NCBI GenBank assembly: GCA_965227265.1
Contig: OZ245738.1
Span: 248,001 to 312,000 of the forward strand
Reading direction: 5' to 3'
DNA length: 64,000 nucleotides
From: UBA2336 sp965227265
Lineage (GTDB): Bacteria; Bacteroidota; Bacteroidia; Cytophagales; Cyclobacteriaceae
Shown here: in pieces, positions 44,721-52,086 of the stretch
Layout of the letters: each line of letters opens with the position of its first letter
Position numbering within the stretch: the stretch's first letter is position 1
The notes under the pieces: generated by a model
What the model saw: the letters and a program-made list of their open reading frames with translations, nothing else
Database searches by the model: none
Told to the model about the DNA's origin: nothing
Made by a program: the position numbers and the translations under genes

Positions 44721-44858
44721 ATGGAAACGACAAAGAAACCCCAAACCAGTCAGCCGGCTTCGCAACCTGCGCGGGAAGCTCAGCATCCGGTAGTGATCGA
44801 AAAATTTTATAAACAAATCATAAACAGTTTTGGCTATGCATATCCAGGAAAAGCGTAA
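44721..44858 (+). CDS. Small hypothetical protein (45 aa), divergent from WYL regulator
   Basis: Starts METTKKPQTSQPASQPARE; it has a Pro/Gln/Ser-rich N terminus followed by a short helix (HPVVIEKFYKQIINSFGYA). No family. The ATG is 58 bases from the WYL start in the divergent direction, right after the operator. Its last 23 bases overlap the next gene in another frame, which suggests coupled translation. Confidence 0.55.
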   Translation: METTKKPQTSQPASQPAREAQHPVVIEKFYKQIINSFGYAYPGKA

Positions 44859-45090
44859 GATTAAAACCTCCAACTTCCCCGAGCAGAAGCTGCTGAGTGA
44901 AGTGGAATTGTTAGACCGTATCGAGCAGCATTACAACGGCCGCCCCGCAACCCGCATTTATGTTGCACCGATGTGCTACATCCTGCCGGAGTTTTACGAG
45001 CAAGCGTTACAGGGAATGCTTGGCAGCTTTGAAGCCCGGGAAGATTATGAAGCGTGTGCGAGGGTGATCAAATTGTTGGCGAATATTTAG
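44836..45090 (+). CDS. Small hypothetical protein (84 aa), overlapping gene
   Basis: Starts at ATG 44836 (MHIQEKRKIKTSNF), with TTG 44830 as an alternative. The sequence is a soluble helix-rich protein with FPEQKLLSEVELLDRIEQHY and ILPEFYEQALQGMLGSFEAR. No family recognised. It overlaps the 45-aa gene by 23 bases and probably forms one operon with it under the WYL operator. A short hairpin repeat follows 9 bases after its stop. Confidence 0.65.
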   Translation: MHIQEKRKIKTSNFPEQKLLSEVELLDRIEQHYNGRPATRIYVAPMCYILPEFYEQALQGMLGSFEAREDYEACARVIKLLANI

Positions 45091-45098
45091 ATACGTCC

Positions 45099-45119
45099 AT
45101 CGCGGCCCTGTACCGCGAT
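45099..45119. repeat. Hairpin ATCGCGG…CCGCGAT
   Basis: A 7-base perfect stem with loop CCCTGTA. The first 12 bases (ATCGCGGCCCTG) are identical to 16148-16159, where a longer loop separates the same arms. It lies just behind the 84-aa gene and may act as a weak terminator. Confidence 0.65.
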
Positions 45120-45277
45120 CCCCAAATACTTAAGGAGTGCTAATTGCCATAGCGTTTGCCTTCTCCCTGATTCTTCTGGAGAGGGCGACTCCTTATGGTT
45201 GAGCAGTATGTGCAATTGCGTATATTCGAGTGTTAGACTATCTGGATGTAATGTCTCGAAGCCATAATCTTTAAATA

Positions 45278-45850
45278 ATGATACCTAATCTCGAGTATTA
45301 TAAATCGATCGAACAAGATCTTGTAAACTGCACGAGGTATGTAGAATTTCATCCTGGAAATTTCGATACATATTCTATCGAATTTGCTAGAATTATAATG
45401 GCGAGCTCTTCAGAAATCGATACTGTATTCAAACAGATTTGTCGCTTAATTGATCCGAATTCGAATCCAGAAACAATTCTCAAATATTACCCAATCGTAA
45501 TTTCTAGGTATCCAAAATTTCCTACAATAGAAATGGAGATACCTAAATATAATATCTCATTTAAGCCTTGGGATAATTGGAGCTCAAATTCAAGTCCGAC
45601 TTGGTGGCAAGGATACAATAAGATTAAACATGAACGTAATTTAAACTTTGAGAAAGCTAATCTGAGTAATGCTTTTAATTCTGTAGGAGCATTACTCTCT
45701 ATTCTGCTCTACTTTGGAATTGAAAAATGTGGAGGTTATCAGAATTTTCAGATAAGTGCATTTGATGCTCCCACTTTAATTACATCTAAAGATAGAGATT
45801 CAACGCAAAATGGAGGGGTATTTGTTAGCTACACACTTCCAGACTTTTAA
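45278..45850 (+). CDS. AT-rich orphan gene, HEPN-like protein
   Basis: A 190-residue protein with no signal peptide. It is mostly helical in the second half, with a conserved-looking WWQGYNKIKHERNLNFEKAN segment (about 108-127) and a following hydrophobic helix (VGALLSILLYFGIEK). This segment resembles the helix of HEPN-like proteins (N-x-x-K-H-x-R motif), which is found in some stand-alone toxins and defence proteins. The assignment is tentative. Base and codon use are clearly more AT-rich than the neighbours, and the gene stands alone between hairpin repeats and the DUF2177 gene, so recent acquisition is likely. Confidence 0.6.
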   Translation: MIPNLEYYKSIEQDLVNCTRYVEFHPGNFDTYSIEFARIIMASSSEIDTVFKQICRLIDPNSNPETILKYYPIVISRYPKFPTIEMEIPKYNISFKPWDNWSSNSSPTWWQGYNKIKHERNLNFEKANLSNAFNSVGALLSILLYFGIEKCGGYQNFQISAFDAPTLITSKDRDSTQNGGVFVSYTLPDF

Positions 45851-45868
45851 TTTTCAAATAAGTGCTTA

Positions 45869-46297
45869 TTAAAACCACCTATTAAAATAATACACATAAA
45901 CTCCCGCAGCGAGTCCTTGTAAGGTTCCCCATCCAATATCCACTAACGCAAATTTTAATGGATAAGCTTTAACAAATGAAAGGTTCGTGAATTCATAAAC
46001 CGCAAATACCAGAAAAGCCATAATCGCTCCGCAGGCAATAGATGTTCCCAAGGTATTGCTCAGCTGCAAAGCAGTTAGTATAAAAATGGAAAGTGATAAT
46101 GCAACGCACGTCTGCGCAATCAAGCCCAACGGAATATTGAAAGAGATCTTCCCTTTTTTCATTTCGGCCAAATAGCCAACCTGCGATTTATAGAAATCTG
46201 AAGCGACAATCCCCAGGAATAAAAAATCCAGGAATGCCACGATCGCAACTGAGCACACGGCAATCTTTAAAAACTTTAAGCTTAACAGGAATTCCAT
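45869..46297 (-). CDS. DUF2177-family membrane protein
   Basis: A 142-residue protein with four hydrophobic helices (about 9-30, 55-76, 82-103, 117-139). The family pattern AFLDFLFLGIVASDFYKSQV opens, and FALVDIGWGTLQGLAAGVY closes. The function is unknown. Inner membrane. It is convergent with the AT-rich orphan gene. Confidence 0.9.
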   Translation of the reverse strand: MEFLLSLKFLKIAVCSVAIVAFLDFLFLGIVASDFYKSQVGYLAEMKKGKISFNIPLGLIAQTCVALSLSIFILTALQLSNTLGTSIACGAIMAFLVFAVYEFTNLSFVKAYPLKFALVDIGWGTLQGLAAGVYVYYFNRWF

Positions 46298-46324
46298 AAA
46301 TATTTTTATTAGTAGAGTTTTTGT

Positions 46325-46367
46325 GTTAGAGTAACAGTCCTGAGCGGAGTCGAAGGACTACTCTAAC
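46325..46367. repeat. Hairpin with GAGCGGAGTCGA loop overlapping a stop codon
   Basis: Arms GTTAGAGTA (46325-46333) and TACTCTAAC (46359-46367), plus inner AGTCC/GGACT. The loop contains GAGCGGAGTCGA (46342-46353). It covers the end of the patatin gene (stop at 46358-46360) and may work as its terminator, though no T run is evident. Confidence 0.65.
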
Positions 46368-48640
46368 AACTTCTTCAGCTTCACTAACTGTTCCGTATTC
46401 TCGGGTGACTGGATATTCTCCGTTATAGCGTGTTTCTCGCGGGTTGTCAAGCGCCAGCTGAGCGAAGCGCGGGCATTGGTTTGCCGAAGACTGTCCATTT
46501 CTTGCAACACCGGAACGTAGCTTTCAACAGTATATTGAAGATCAATCCGGTCAACCGGTGCTTTGAACCATGAGTTCATCATCCCGATTAACAGATCGCT
46601 GTTGATGTCCTGGAAGTTTTCAAAGTTATTATACACCGTACTGATCGGCTGTGTAAAGCTATCGATGATGGTTTGCCCGCCTTTAGCACTTACTGTCCAG
46701 AGCTTAGGCGAATCGCGAATTGAAATGAAAACAACACCCGAAGTATTTTCAGAAATCCAGTCATTAAACGCGTACACAAATCGTACAGCATCGGATAGTC
46801 CGAAGTTATCGGAGATTCCGGCATCCATAATCTGCACCGCTGGATCGGTTGGTAACGTGGTGTTAGGTGTGATGTACGGGAACGTTGCGCTCATCCGCAG
46901 GGCAGAAAGAAAGCGAATATTTGCTGCATCCTGATCTTTAAGCAATGCATGAAAATCAACACCGCTTAGCTTGGAGGATTTATAATCCGGATAGCTCAGC
47001 ACATCATTGTTCATAAATGAAACCGGAAGCGAAGCGATGTACAGCTTACGACCATCATTTACCACGGTTGGTGTTAAGATGATCATCGGCACGAGTGCTT
47101 TCCGTTCCGGATCGCGATAGGCTGTGATGGGTTTATCCATCAGCCCTTCGGTGATCTGATTTAACTGCTGCTCAAATGTATAACCACGATCACGAATGTA
47201 TTGCTTACCTGCATACTCAAACTTGGTAAACCCGACAAACAGATCATTCGCCAGCAAACTAAAGATTAATGGATTTAAATTGTCTGTAGAAATCTTATCG
47301 CGATGCGTATAAGAAAATGGATGGACTGCTTCACCCAGCTTTTCACGTAGCTTCAACTCTCTATAATAAGAGGCTCCAATCAATCCGCCTGATGCGCCTG
47401 TGATCAGAATACTTTGATCCATCAGCTTACCTTGTGTAAGGCTGTCGGCTGTTTGCAACGCATTTAATGTCCATAACGCTGCACGCTTTCCACCACCGCT
47501 CACGCACAAGAAAACCATTTTTGGCTTTTGTGTTCCGGTAAATTTGCTGCGCCAGTTTTTCAGCATCACCATGGTGCTATCTTTATCCTTGGAGATAATG
47601 CTGTCGGTGTTTAATTTTTTCAGGGCCGCAACGGTATATTCAGCGGGCTTTTTGTGATAGTCCAAACCAAACGCTTCGTATTTCTTGGAAAAGAAATCTT
47701 TGCCGAATAAAAAGTTAACGATTAAGAAAATGATTAATGCGGTTGTTGCTGACCAGTTGCCAAACCAATATGAAAAGGCTCCTGATAACATCACAAACAC
47801 GGTAACAAAAATCATAAAGCTGGCAGCAGCCGGAAGCTGGAAGGCAGGAAAGTCTTTAAAAATTCCAAGCAAAAGAATAAGCGCAAAAATGAAAAGCTCA
47901 ATGATTACCAGGTTGAAGTGATTCTGATCAAACACTTTCAACACCTCGGCCCGGTCATAAAAATCGGACTCATCGTCTACTCTTCGGATTCTGAATCCAT
48001 CAATATAATTATCGACACGTACTTGCTTCTTACGGGCAATGTCAAGCTTCTTCATCGCGCTTGCGCGTGTTACTTGTACTTTTTCTTTCAGCTTCTCATC
48101 AATCCGGCAAACGACATACTTGAAAATGTCTTTGTTGGTCAGCCAGAAATAGGTGAAGAATATGCCCGACATAAAAATAAATCCGGCAATAAGTCCGGTA
48201 ATGTTCCAAATAAGCGTTTCAGTATCGGAATATTGATTGCTTACCTGGAATCGGATGATCTGGAACAGGTATACAATAAAGAAGACAACCGGGATGATAC
48301 TATTATTAATAGAGAACTTCGTGAACGGCTTGGATAGCGCACCTACAAATGAAAATCGATGTCCGTCATTAATATAGCCTGTAATCTGGAATGCAGTTGT
48401 AAACCCTGCCGATGTAATACCTAGAATAAAGAAGCTGGTAAAATTTACTTTGTTAAGATATTCCGGATCGAGAAACAGGTAGGGAATGCCCAGGTATTTG
48501 CCAAACGAACCTGTGATCATCGCAAACAGGATCACCCAGGAAAGCATCATCACATGGTTTCGCTTGAAGTTGTTAAGCAGCAGCTGAACCGGAAAAGAGT
48601 AGATAAATGCGGCAAAAAACTTATTGAGCCTTTGTACCAT
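46358..48640 (-). CDS. Patatin-like phospholipase with N-terminal membrane domain
   Basis: A 760-residue protein. The N-terminal 330 residues have about six to eight hydrophobic helices (first pairs at 32-52 and 70-90, others at 112-130, 145-168, 240-310). The cytoplasmic or periplasmic patatin domain follows: oxyanion loop SGGGKRAALWTL (about 385-396), nucleophile elbow GASGGLIGASYY, and catalytic Asp in MDAGISDNFGLSDAV (about 600). All catalytic elements are present. Such membrane-fused patatins are seen in Bacteroidota; the lipid substrate is unknown. The start ATG is 121 bases from the opposite AddA-like TTG start, so the promoters are divergent. Confidence 0.88.
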   Translation of the reverse strand: MVQRLNKFFAAFIYSFPVQLLLNNFKRNHVMMLSWVILFAMITGSFGKYLGIPYLFLDPEYLNKVNFTSFFILGITSAGFTTAFQITGYINDGHRFSFVGALSKPFTKFSINNSIIPVVFFIVYLFQIIRFQVSNQYSDTETLIWNITGLIAGFIFMSGIFFTYFWLTNKDIFKYVVCRIDEKLKEKVQVTRASAMKKLDIARKKQVRVDNYIDGFRIRRVDDESDFYDRAEVLKVFDQNHFNLVIIELFIFALILLLGIFKDFPAFQLPAAASFMIFVTVFVMLSGAFSYWFGNWSATTALIIFLIVNFLFGKDFFSKKYEAFGLDYHKKPAEYTVAALKKLNTDSIISKDKDSTMVMLKNWRSKFTGTQKPKMVFLCVSGGGKRAALWTLNALQTADSLTQGKLMDQSILITGASGGLIGASYYRELKLREKLGEAVHPFSYTHRDKISTDNLNPLIFSLLANDLFVGFTKFEYAGKQYIRDRGYTFEQQLNQITEGLMDKPITAYRDPERKALVPMIILTPTVVNDGRKLYIASLPVSFMNNDVLSYPDYKSSKLSGVDFHALLKDQDAANIRFLSALRMSATFPYITPNTTLPTDPAVQIMDAGISDNFGLSDAVRFVYAFNDWISENTSGVVFISIRDSPKLWTVSAKGGQTIIDSFTQPISTVYNNFENFQDINSDLLIGMMNSWFKAPVDRIDLQYTVESYVPVLQEMDSLRQTNARASLSWRLTTREKHAITENIQSPENTEQLVKLKKLLE

Positions 48641-48723
48641 AGACAGTATGCATGAAAGTTAGCTAAATTTTGATTGCAAAAAACAAATGCCCGGCCCTGA
48701 CAGCATTTGTCAATCGGGTTGAA

Positions 48724-48731
48724 TATACTTG
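48724..48731 (+). promoter_or_regulatory. -7-like box for the AddA-like gene
   Basis: TATACTTG (one base off TAnnTTTG) lies 29 bases before the TTG at 48761 but after the more upstream ATG-like start (48707). It supports the start at 48761. Confidence 0.45.
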
Positions 48732-48760
48732 CACTGTTTAACCACTACGAACGCACTTTT

Positions 48761-51700
48761 TTGACTAAATCTTTTTCCATATACCGGTCTTCCGCAGGCT
48801 CGGGTAAAACCCGCACACTGGCGAAAGAATACCTGAAGCTTGCGCTTGAGCATCGGGGTTATTATTTCCGGCACATCCTTGCGGTAACGTTCACGAATAA
48901 GAGCACGCAGGAAATGAAGGACCGCATTCTTGCGTATCTGGATGAATTCGCGAATGGCCGTCCTAATGAATTAGCAGAAGAATTAAAGAAAGAGCTTAAG
49001 CTCGATGCAAATACATTTCAGGAACGCAGTCAGGATGTTCAGCGGGAGATACTCCATAATTACAGTCAGTTTTCGATAAGTACGATTGATGCATTCTTTC
49101 AGCGGGTAATCCGGTCGTTTACGCGCGAGTCAGGATTGATGGGAGATTATCGTCTGGAGATCGAGCAAGACTTAGTGCTGGAAGAAGTGATCGATGATCT
49201 CATCGATGAGCTTGGTTCAAACAAGGAGCTAACCGAATGGGTTGTTGAGTTCGCGAAAGATAGTTTGGAGAATGAACGTGCGTGGGATGTGCGGGCGAGC
49301 TTACGGCAGTTTGCGGAGCAGATTTTCCGCGAAGAGTTTAAGGTGATCGAAGATGAGATAATCAAGGAAACCAACGATCATAATTTTTTTAAAGAATTAA
49401 AGAGCAAGCTCTGGCAAACGAAGAATGCGTTCATCGGTAAAGTTTCAAAGCCTGCAGCCGAAGCATTAAGGATCATTCAGGATAAAGGTTGGGATATTTC
49501 TGAAATAAGCTACGGCAAAGGTTCGGGCATGCTTACGTTCTTTGAAATGTTTGCCTTGCAGAAAAGTCTTAAGGATATGAAGGAGCCGGGTGACCGGATC
49601 CAAAACTATTTCACCAAAGCGGAAAAGTGGCCGAGCAAAACAACTTCGCGCGGAGCCGAGATTATTGCAACAGCTGATAAGCAGCTAATACCAATCATCA
49701 ATCAATTACTGGATACGTATTCAAAAGAATATAAAGAAGCCTTAAGTGCCGAACTTGTTTTGCGAAACATGTATGTGTTCGGGTTGATTGCCGACATCTC
49801 ACGCAAGCTGCGTGAATACAAAGAGCGTAACAACATGATGCTGCTGGCGGATGCACCCAAGTTTCTGAATGGTGTAATTGCTGACAGCGATACGCCTTTC
49901 ATCTATGAAAAAGTTGGTTCGTTTTACCGCAATTTTTTGATTGATGAATTCCAGGATACATCCGGCTTTCAGTGGAAAAACTTTTTGCCGTTGCTGACCA
50001 ACAGCCTGGATCAGGGAAATCGGAGTATTGTGGTTGGAGATGTGAAGCAAGCCGTGTATCGCTGGCGTGGAGGTGATCTGAATTTATTACAACAACAAGT
50101 TGAGAAGCAAATCGGGAAAGAGCGGGTAAACACGATTGAGCTTGATACAAACTTTCGAAGCGCTGCGCAGATCATAAGCTTTAACAACGTATTATTTAAA
50201 AATGCAGCCACGCTTGTAAAAGACATTACCAGTGGTGACTTGCCCGAAGCTTCGTTCCGCGATGTTGCACAAAAAGATTTTAAGAAACACGAAGGATTTG
50301 TTCAGGTTCAGTTTATCCAGGATGCTGAGGATAAGAGTTGGTTTCAATTGTCGATGGAAAATATTCCCAAGCAGCTTGAGCAATTGCAATTGATGGGGAT
50401 TAAGCTGAATGATATTGCGATACTTGTTAGAAAAAATTCAGAAGGCCAGCAGATTGCCGCTAATCTTTTACAATATAAAAATTCACCATTAGCAAATCCT
50501 GCTTGTCGCTATGATGTGATCTCTAATGAATCGTTGAGATTGGACGGAGCATCATCTGTTAATCTGTTGCTGGCCGCAATGCGTTACATGCAGTTCCCGG
50601 AAGATTCCATTGCGCGCGCGCAGCTGAGCTATGAGTTTGCAAGAATCACGAAATCCGACCTTCCGCTAAATGAAGTTTTTAAAGTTGCCAATCAGGTATT
50701 CTTTGAGAATAATCTGCCCGAAGGTTTTTCAAAATCAAAAGCGTGGCTGAAACGATTGCCCTTGTTCGAGCTGACTGAAACACTCATTGACATCTTTAAG
50801 CTTGGTGAAGTTCAGGGTGAGTTAGCATATCTGCAGGCGTTCCAGGAATTGGTGTTAGAATTTTATAGTCGCGAAAAAAATGATGTTGGCGCATTTCTCG
50901 AATGGTGGGAAGACAATAAGCATAAAAAATCGTTACAAGTATCCGGTGAAGTGGATGCGGTGCAGATCGTAACCATCCATAAATCAAAAGGCTTACAGTT
51001 TAAATACGTACTGATTCCATTTTGCTCGTGGGGAATGGATCATGATTCTTTCAACACTCCTTTATTATGGGTGAACTCGCAGGTCAGCACGTTTAAAGAT
51101 GCCGGTCATTTGCCCGTAGAATATTCATCGAAGCTAAAAGAAAGCTGCTTTGATGATTTTTATAATGAAGAGTGTGTACGCTCGTATTTAGATAATCTAA
51201 ACTTATTATACGTTGCGTTTACACGCGCAGAGCAGGCGCTTCTTGTCACAGCTCCGCATCCGAAAAACAGAACGATGCGTGGGTATTCAGTCGCGAAGCT
51301 ATTAATGGAAAGCATTGAACGCGATGAAGGACTAAAAAGTCATTGGGATTCAAACGCATTACTCTGGAAAGCGGGTGAATTGGTTGCTGTTAGGGAAGAA
51401 AAAAAATCTGAGTCAAAAACACTGAGCCTGGATGTTTACCCGGTTTCGCGTTGGCGTGATAAATTGGTGATCAAACGACAATCCATTTCTTACTTTGAAG
51501 ATTCTGCCGAGCAGCAGGAGGCTGTGAAACGTGGCATTCAGATGCATGCTGTGCTTTCACGCATTCAGTACACGGAAGACATTCCTGAAATCTTAAAAGC
51601 AATTGTTCAGGAAGGACTGATCACGGAAGATGAACGGGAACCTTTAAACGCTCAATTAAGTGATCTTTTGACTAATACCGTGATTAACGATTGGTTCACT

Positions 51701-52000
51701 AAATCATGGACGGTAAAAACCGAAGTGCCCATCATTCTTCCGGGCGGAGATGAGAATAGGATTGACCGGCTAATGATTAAAGATAAGAAAGCCATTGTAG
51801 TAGATTTCAAAACCGGTGTACACAGCAGGGATGATTTAGCACAAGTAAAAGCATACGTGAATATCTTGCGACAGATGAATTTCCCAGATGTAGAGGGATA
51901 TATTCTGTATTTGAGAGATCGTGAAGTAATCAACGTACACGATCTCAAGTTCAAAAGCACAAAGAAAAAAGAAGATAAAGATCAACTCGGATTATTTTAG
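48761..52000 (+). CDS. AddA/RecB-like UvrD helicase-nuclease
   Basis: A 1079-residue protein from TTG 48761 (TKSFSIYRSSAGSGKTRTLA). An upstream frame to 48707 would give 18 more residues, but the promoter-like box argues against it. Walker A SSAGSGKT (about 9-16), Walker B LIDEFQDTSGFQW, GDVKQAVYRWRGGD (motif III/IV), KSKGLQFKYVL (motif V) and LLYVAFTRAEQALLV (motif VI) are present. The C-terminal PD-(D/E)xK nuclease has RIDRLMIKDKKAIVVDFKTG. It is the helicase-nuclease subunit that processes double-strand breaks. The AddB-like gene follows after 86 bases. Confidence 0.9.
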   Translation: MTKSFSIYRSSAGSGKTRTLAKEYLKLALEHRGYYFRHILAVTFTNKSTQEMKDRILAYLDEFANGRPNELAEELKKELKLDANTFQERSQDVQREILHNYSQFSISTIDAFFQRVIRSFTRESGLMGDYRLEIEQDLVLEEVIDDLIDELGSNKELTEWVVEFAKDSLENERAWDVRASLRQFAEQIFREEFKVIEDEIIKETNDHNFFKELKSKLWQTKNAFIGKVSKPAAEALRIIQDKGWDISEISYGKGSGMLTFFEMFALQKSLKDMKEPGDRIQNYFTKAEKWPSKTTSRGAEIIATADKQLIPIINQLLDTYSKEYKEALSAELVLRNMYVFGLIADISRKLREYKERNNMMLLADAPKFLNGVIADSDTPFIYEKVGSFYRNFLIDEFQDTSGFQWKNFLPLLTNSLDQGNRSIVVGDVKQAVYRWRGGDLNLLQQQVEKQIGKERVNTIELDTNFRSAAQIISFNNVLFKNAATLVKDITSGDLPEASFRDVAQKDFKKHEGFVQVQFIQDAEDKSWFQLSMENIPKQLEQLQLMGIKLNDIAILVRKNSEGQQIAANLLQYKNSPLANPACRYDVISNESLRLDGASSVNLLLAAMRYMQFPEDSIARAQLSYEFARITKSDLPLNEVFKVANQVFFENNLPEGFSKSKAWLKRLPLFELTETLIDIFKLGEVQGELAYLQAFQELVLEFYSREKNDVGAFLEWWEDNKHKKSLQVSGEVDAVQIVTIHKSKGLQFKYVLIPFCSWGMDHDSFNTPLLWVNSQVSTFKDAGHLPVEYSSKLKESCFDDFYNEECVRSYLDNLNLLYVAFTRAEQALLVTAPHPKNRTMRGYSVAKLLMESIERDEGLKSHWDSNALLWKAGELVAVREEKKSESKTLSLDVYPVSRWRDKLVIKRQSISYFEDSAEQQEAVKRGIQMHAVLSRIQYTEDIPEILKAIVQEGLITEDEREPLNAQLSDLLTNTVINDWFTKSWTVKTEVPIILPGGDENRIDRLMIKDKKAIVVDFKTGVHSRDDLAQVKAYVNILRQMNFPDVEGYILYLRDREVINVHDLKFKSTKKKEDKDQLGLF

Positions 52001-52086
52001 AACGTGAAATAGCTATGCGGTGTTTGCTAAAGGATGATAATAGGGTTAGCGTATTCCATGTGACCTTTGCATAAGATAATTAACAC

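Noticed and set aside
47918..48337. 139-codon plus-strand frame in the patatin gene
   Set aside because: Antisense to the membrane helices; the composition is that of a shadow frame.
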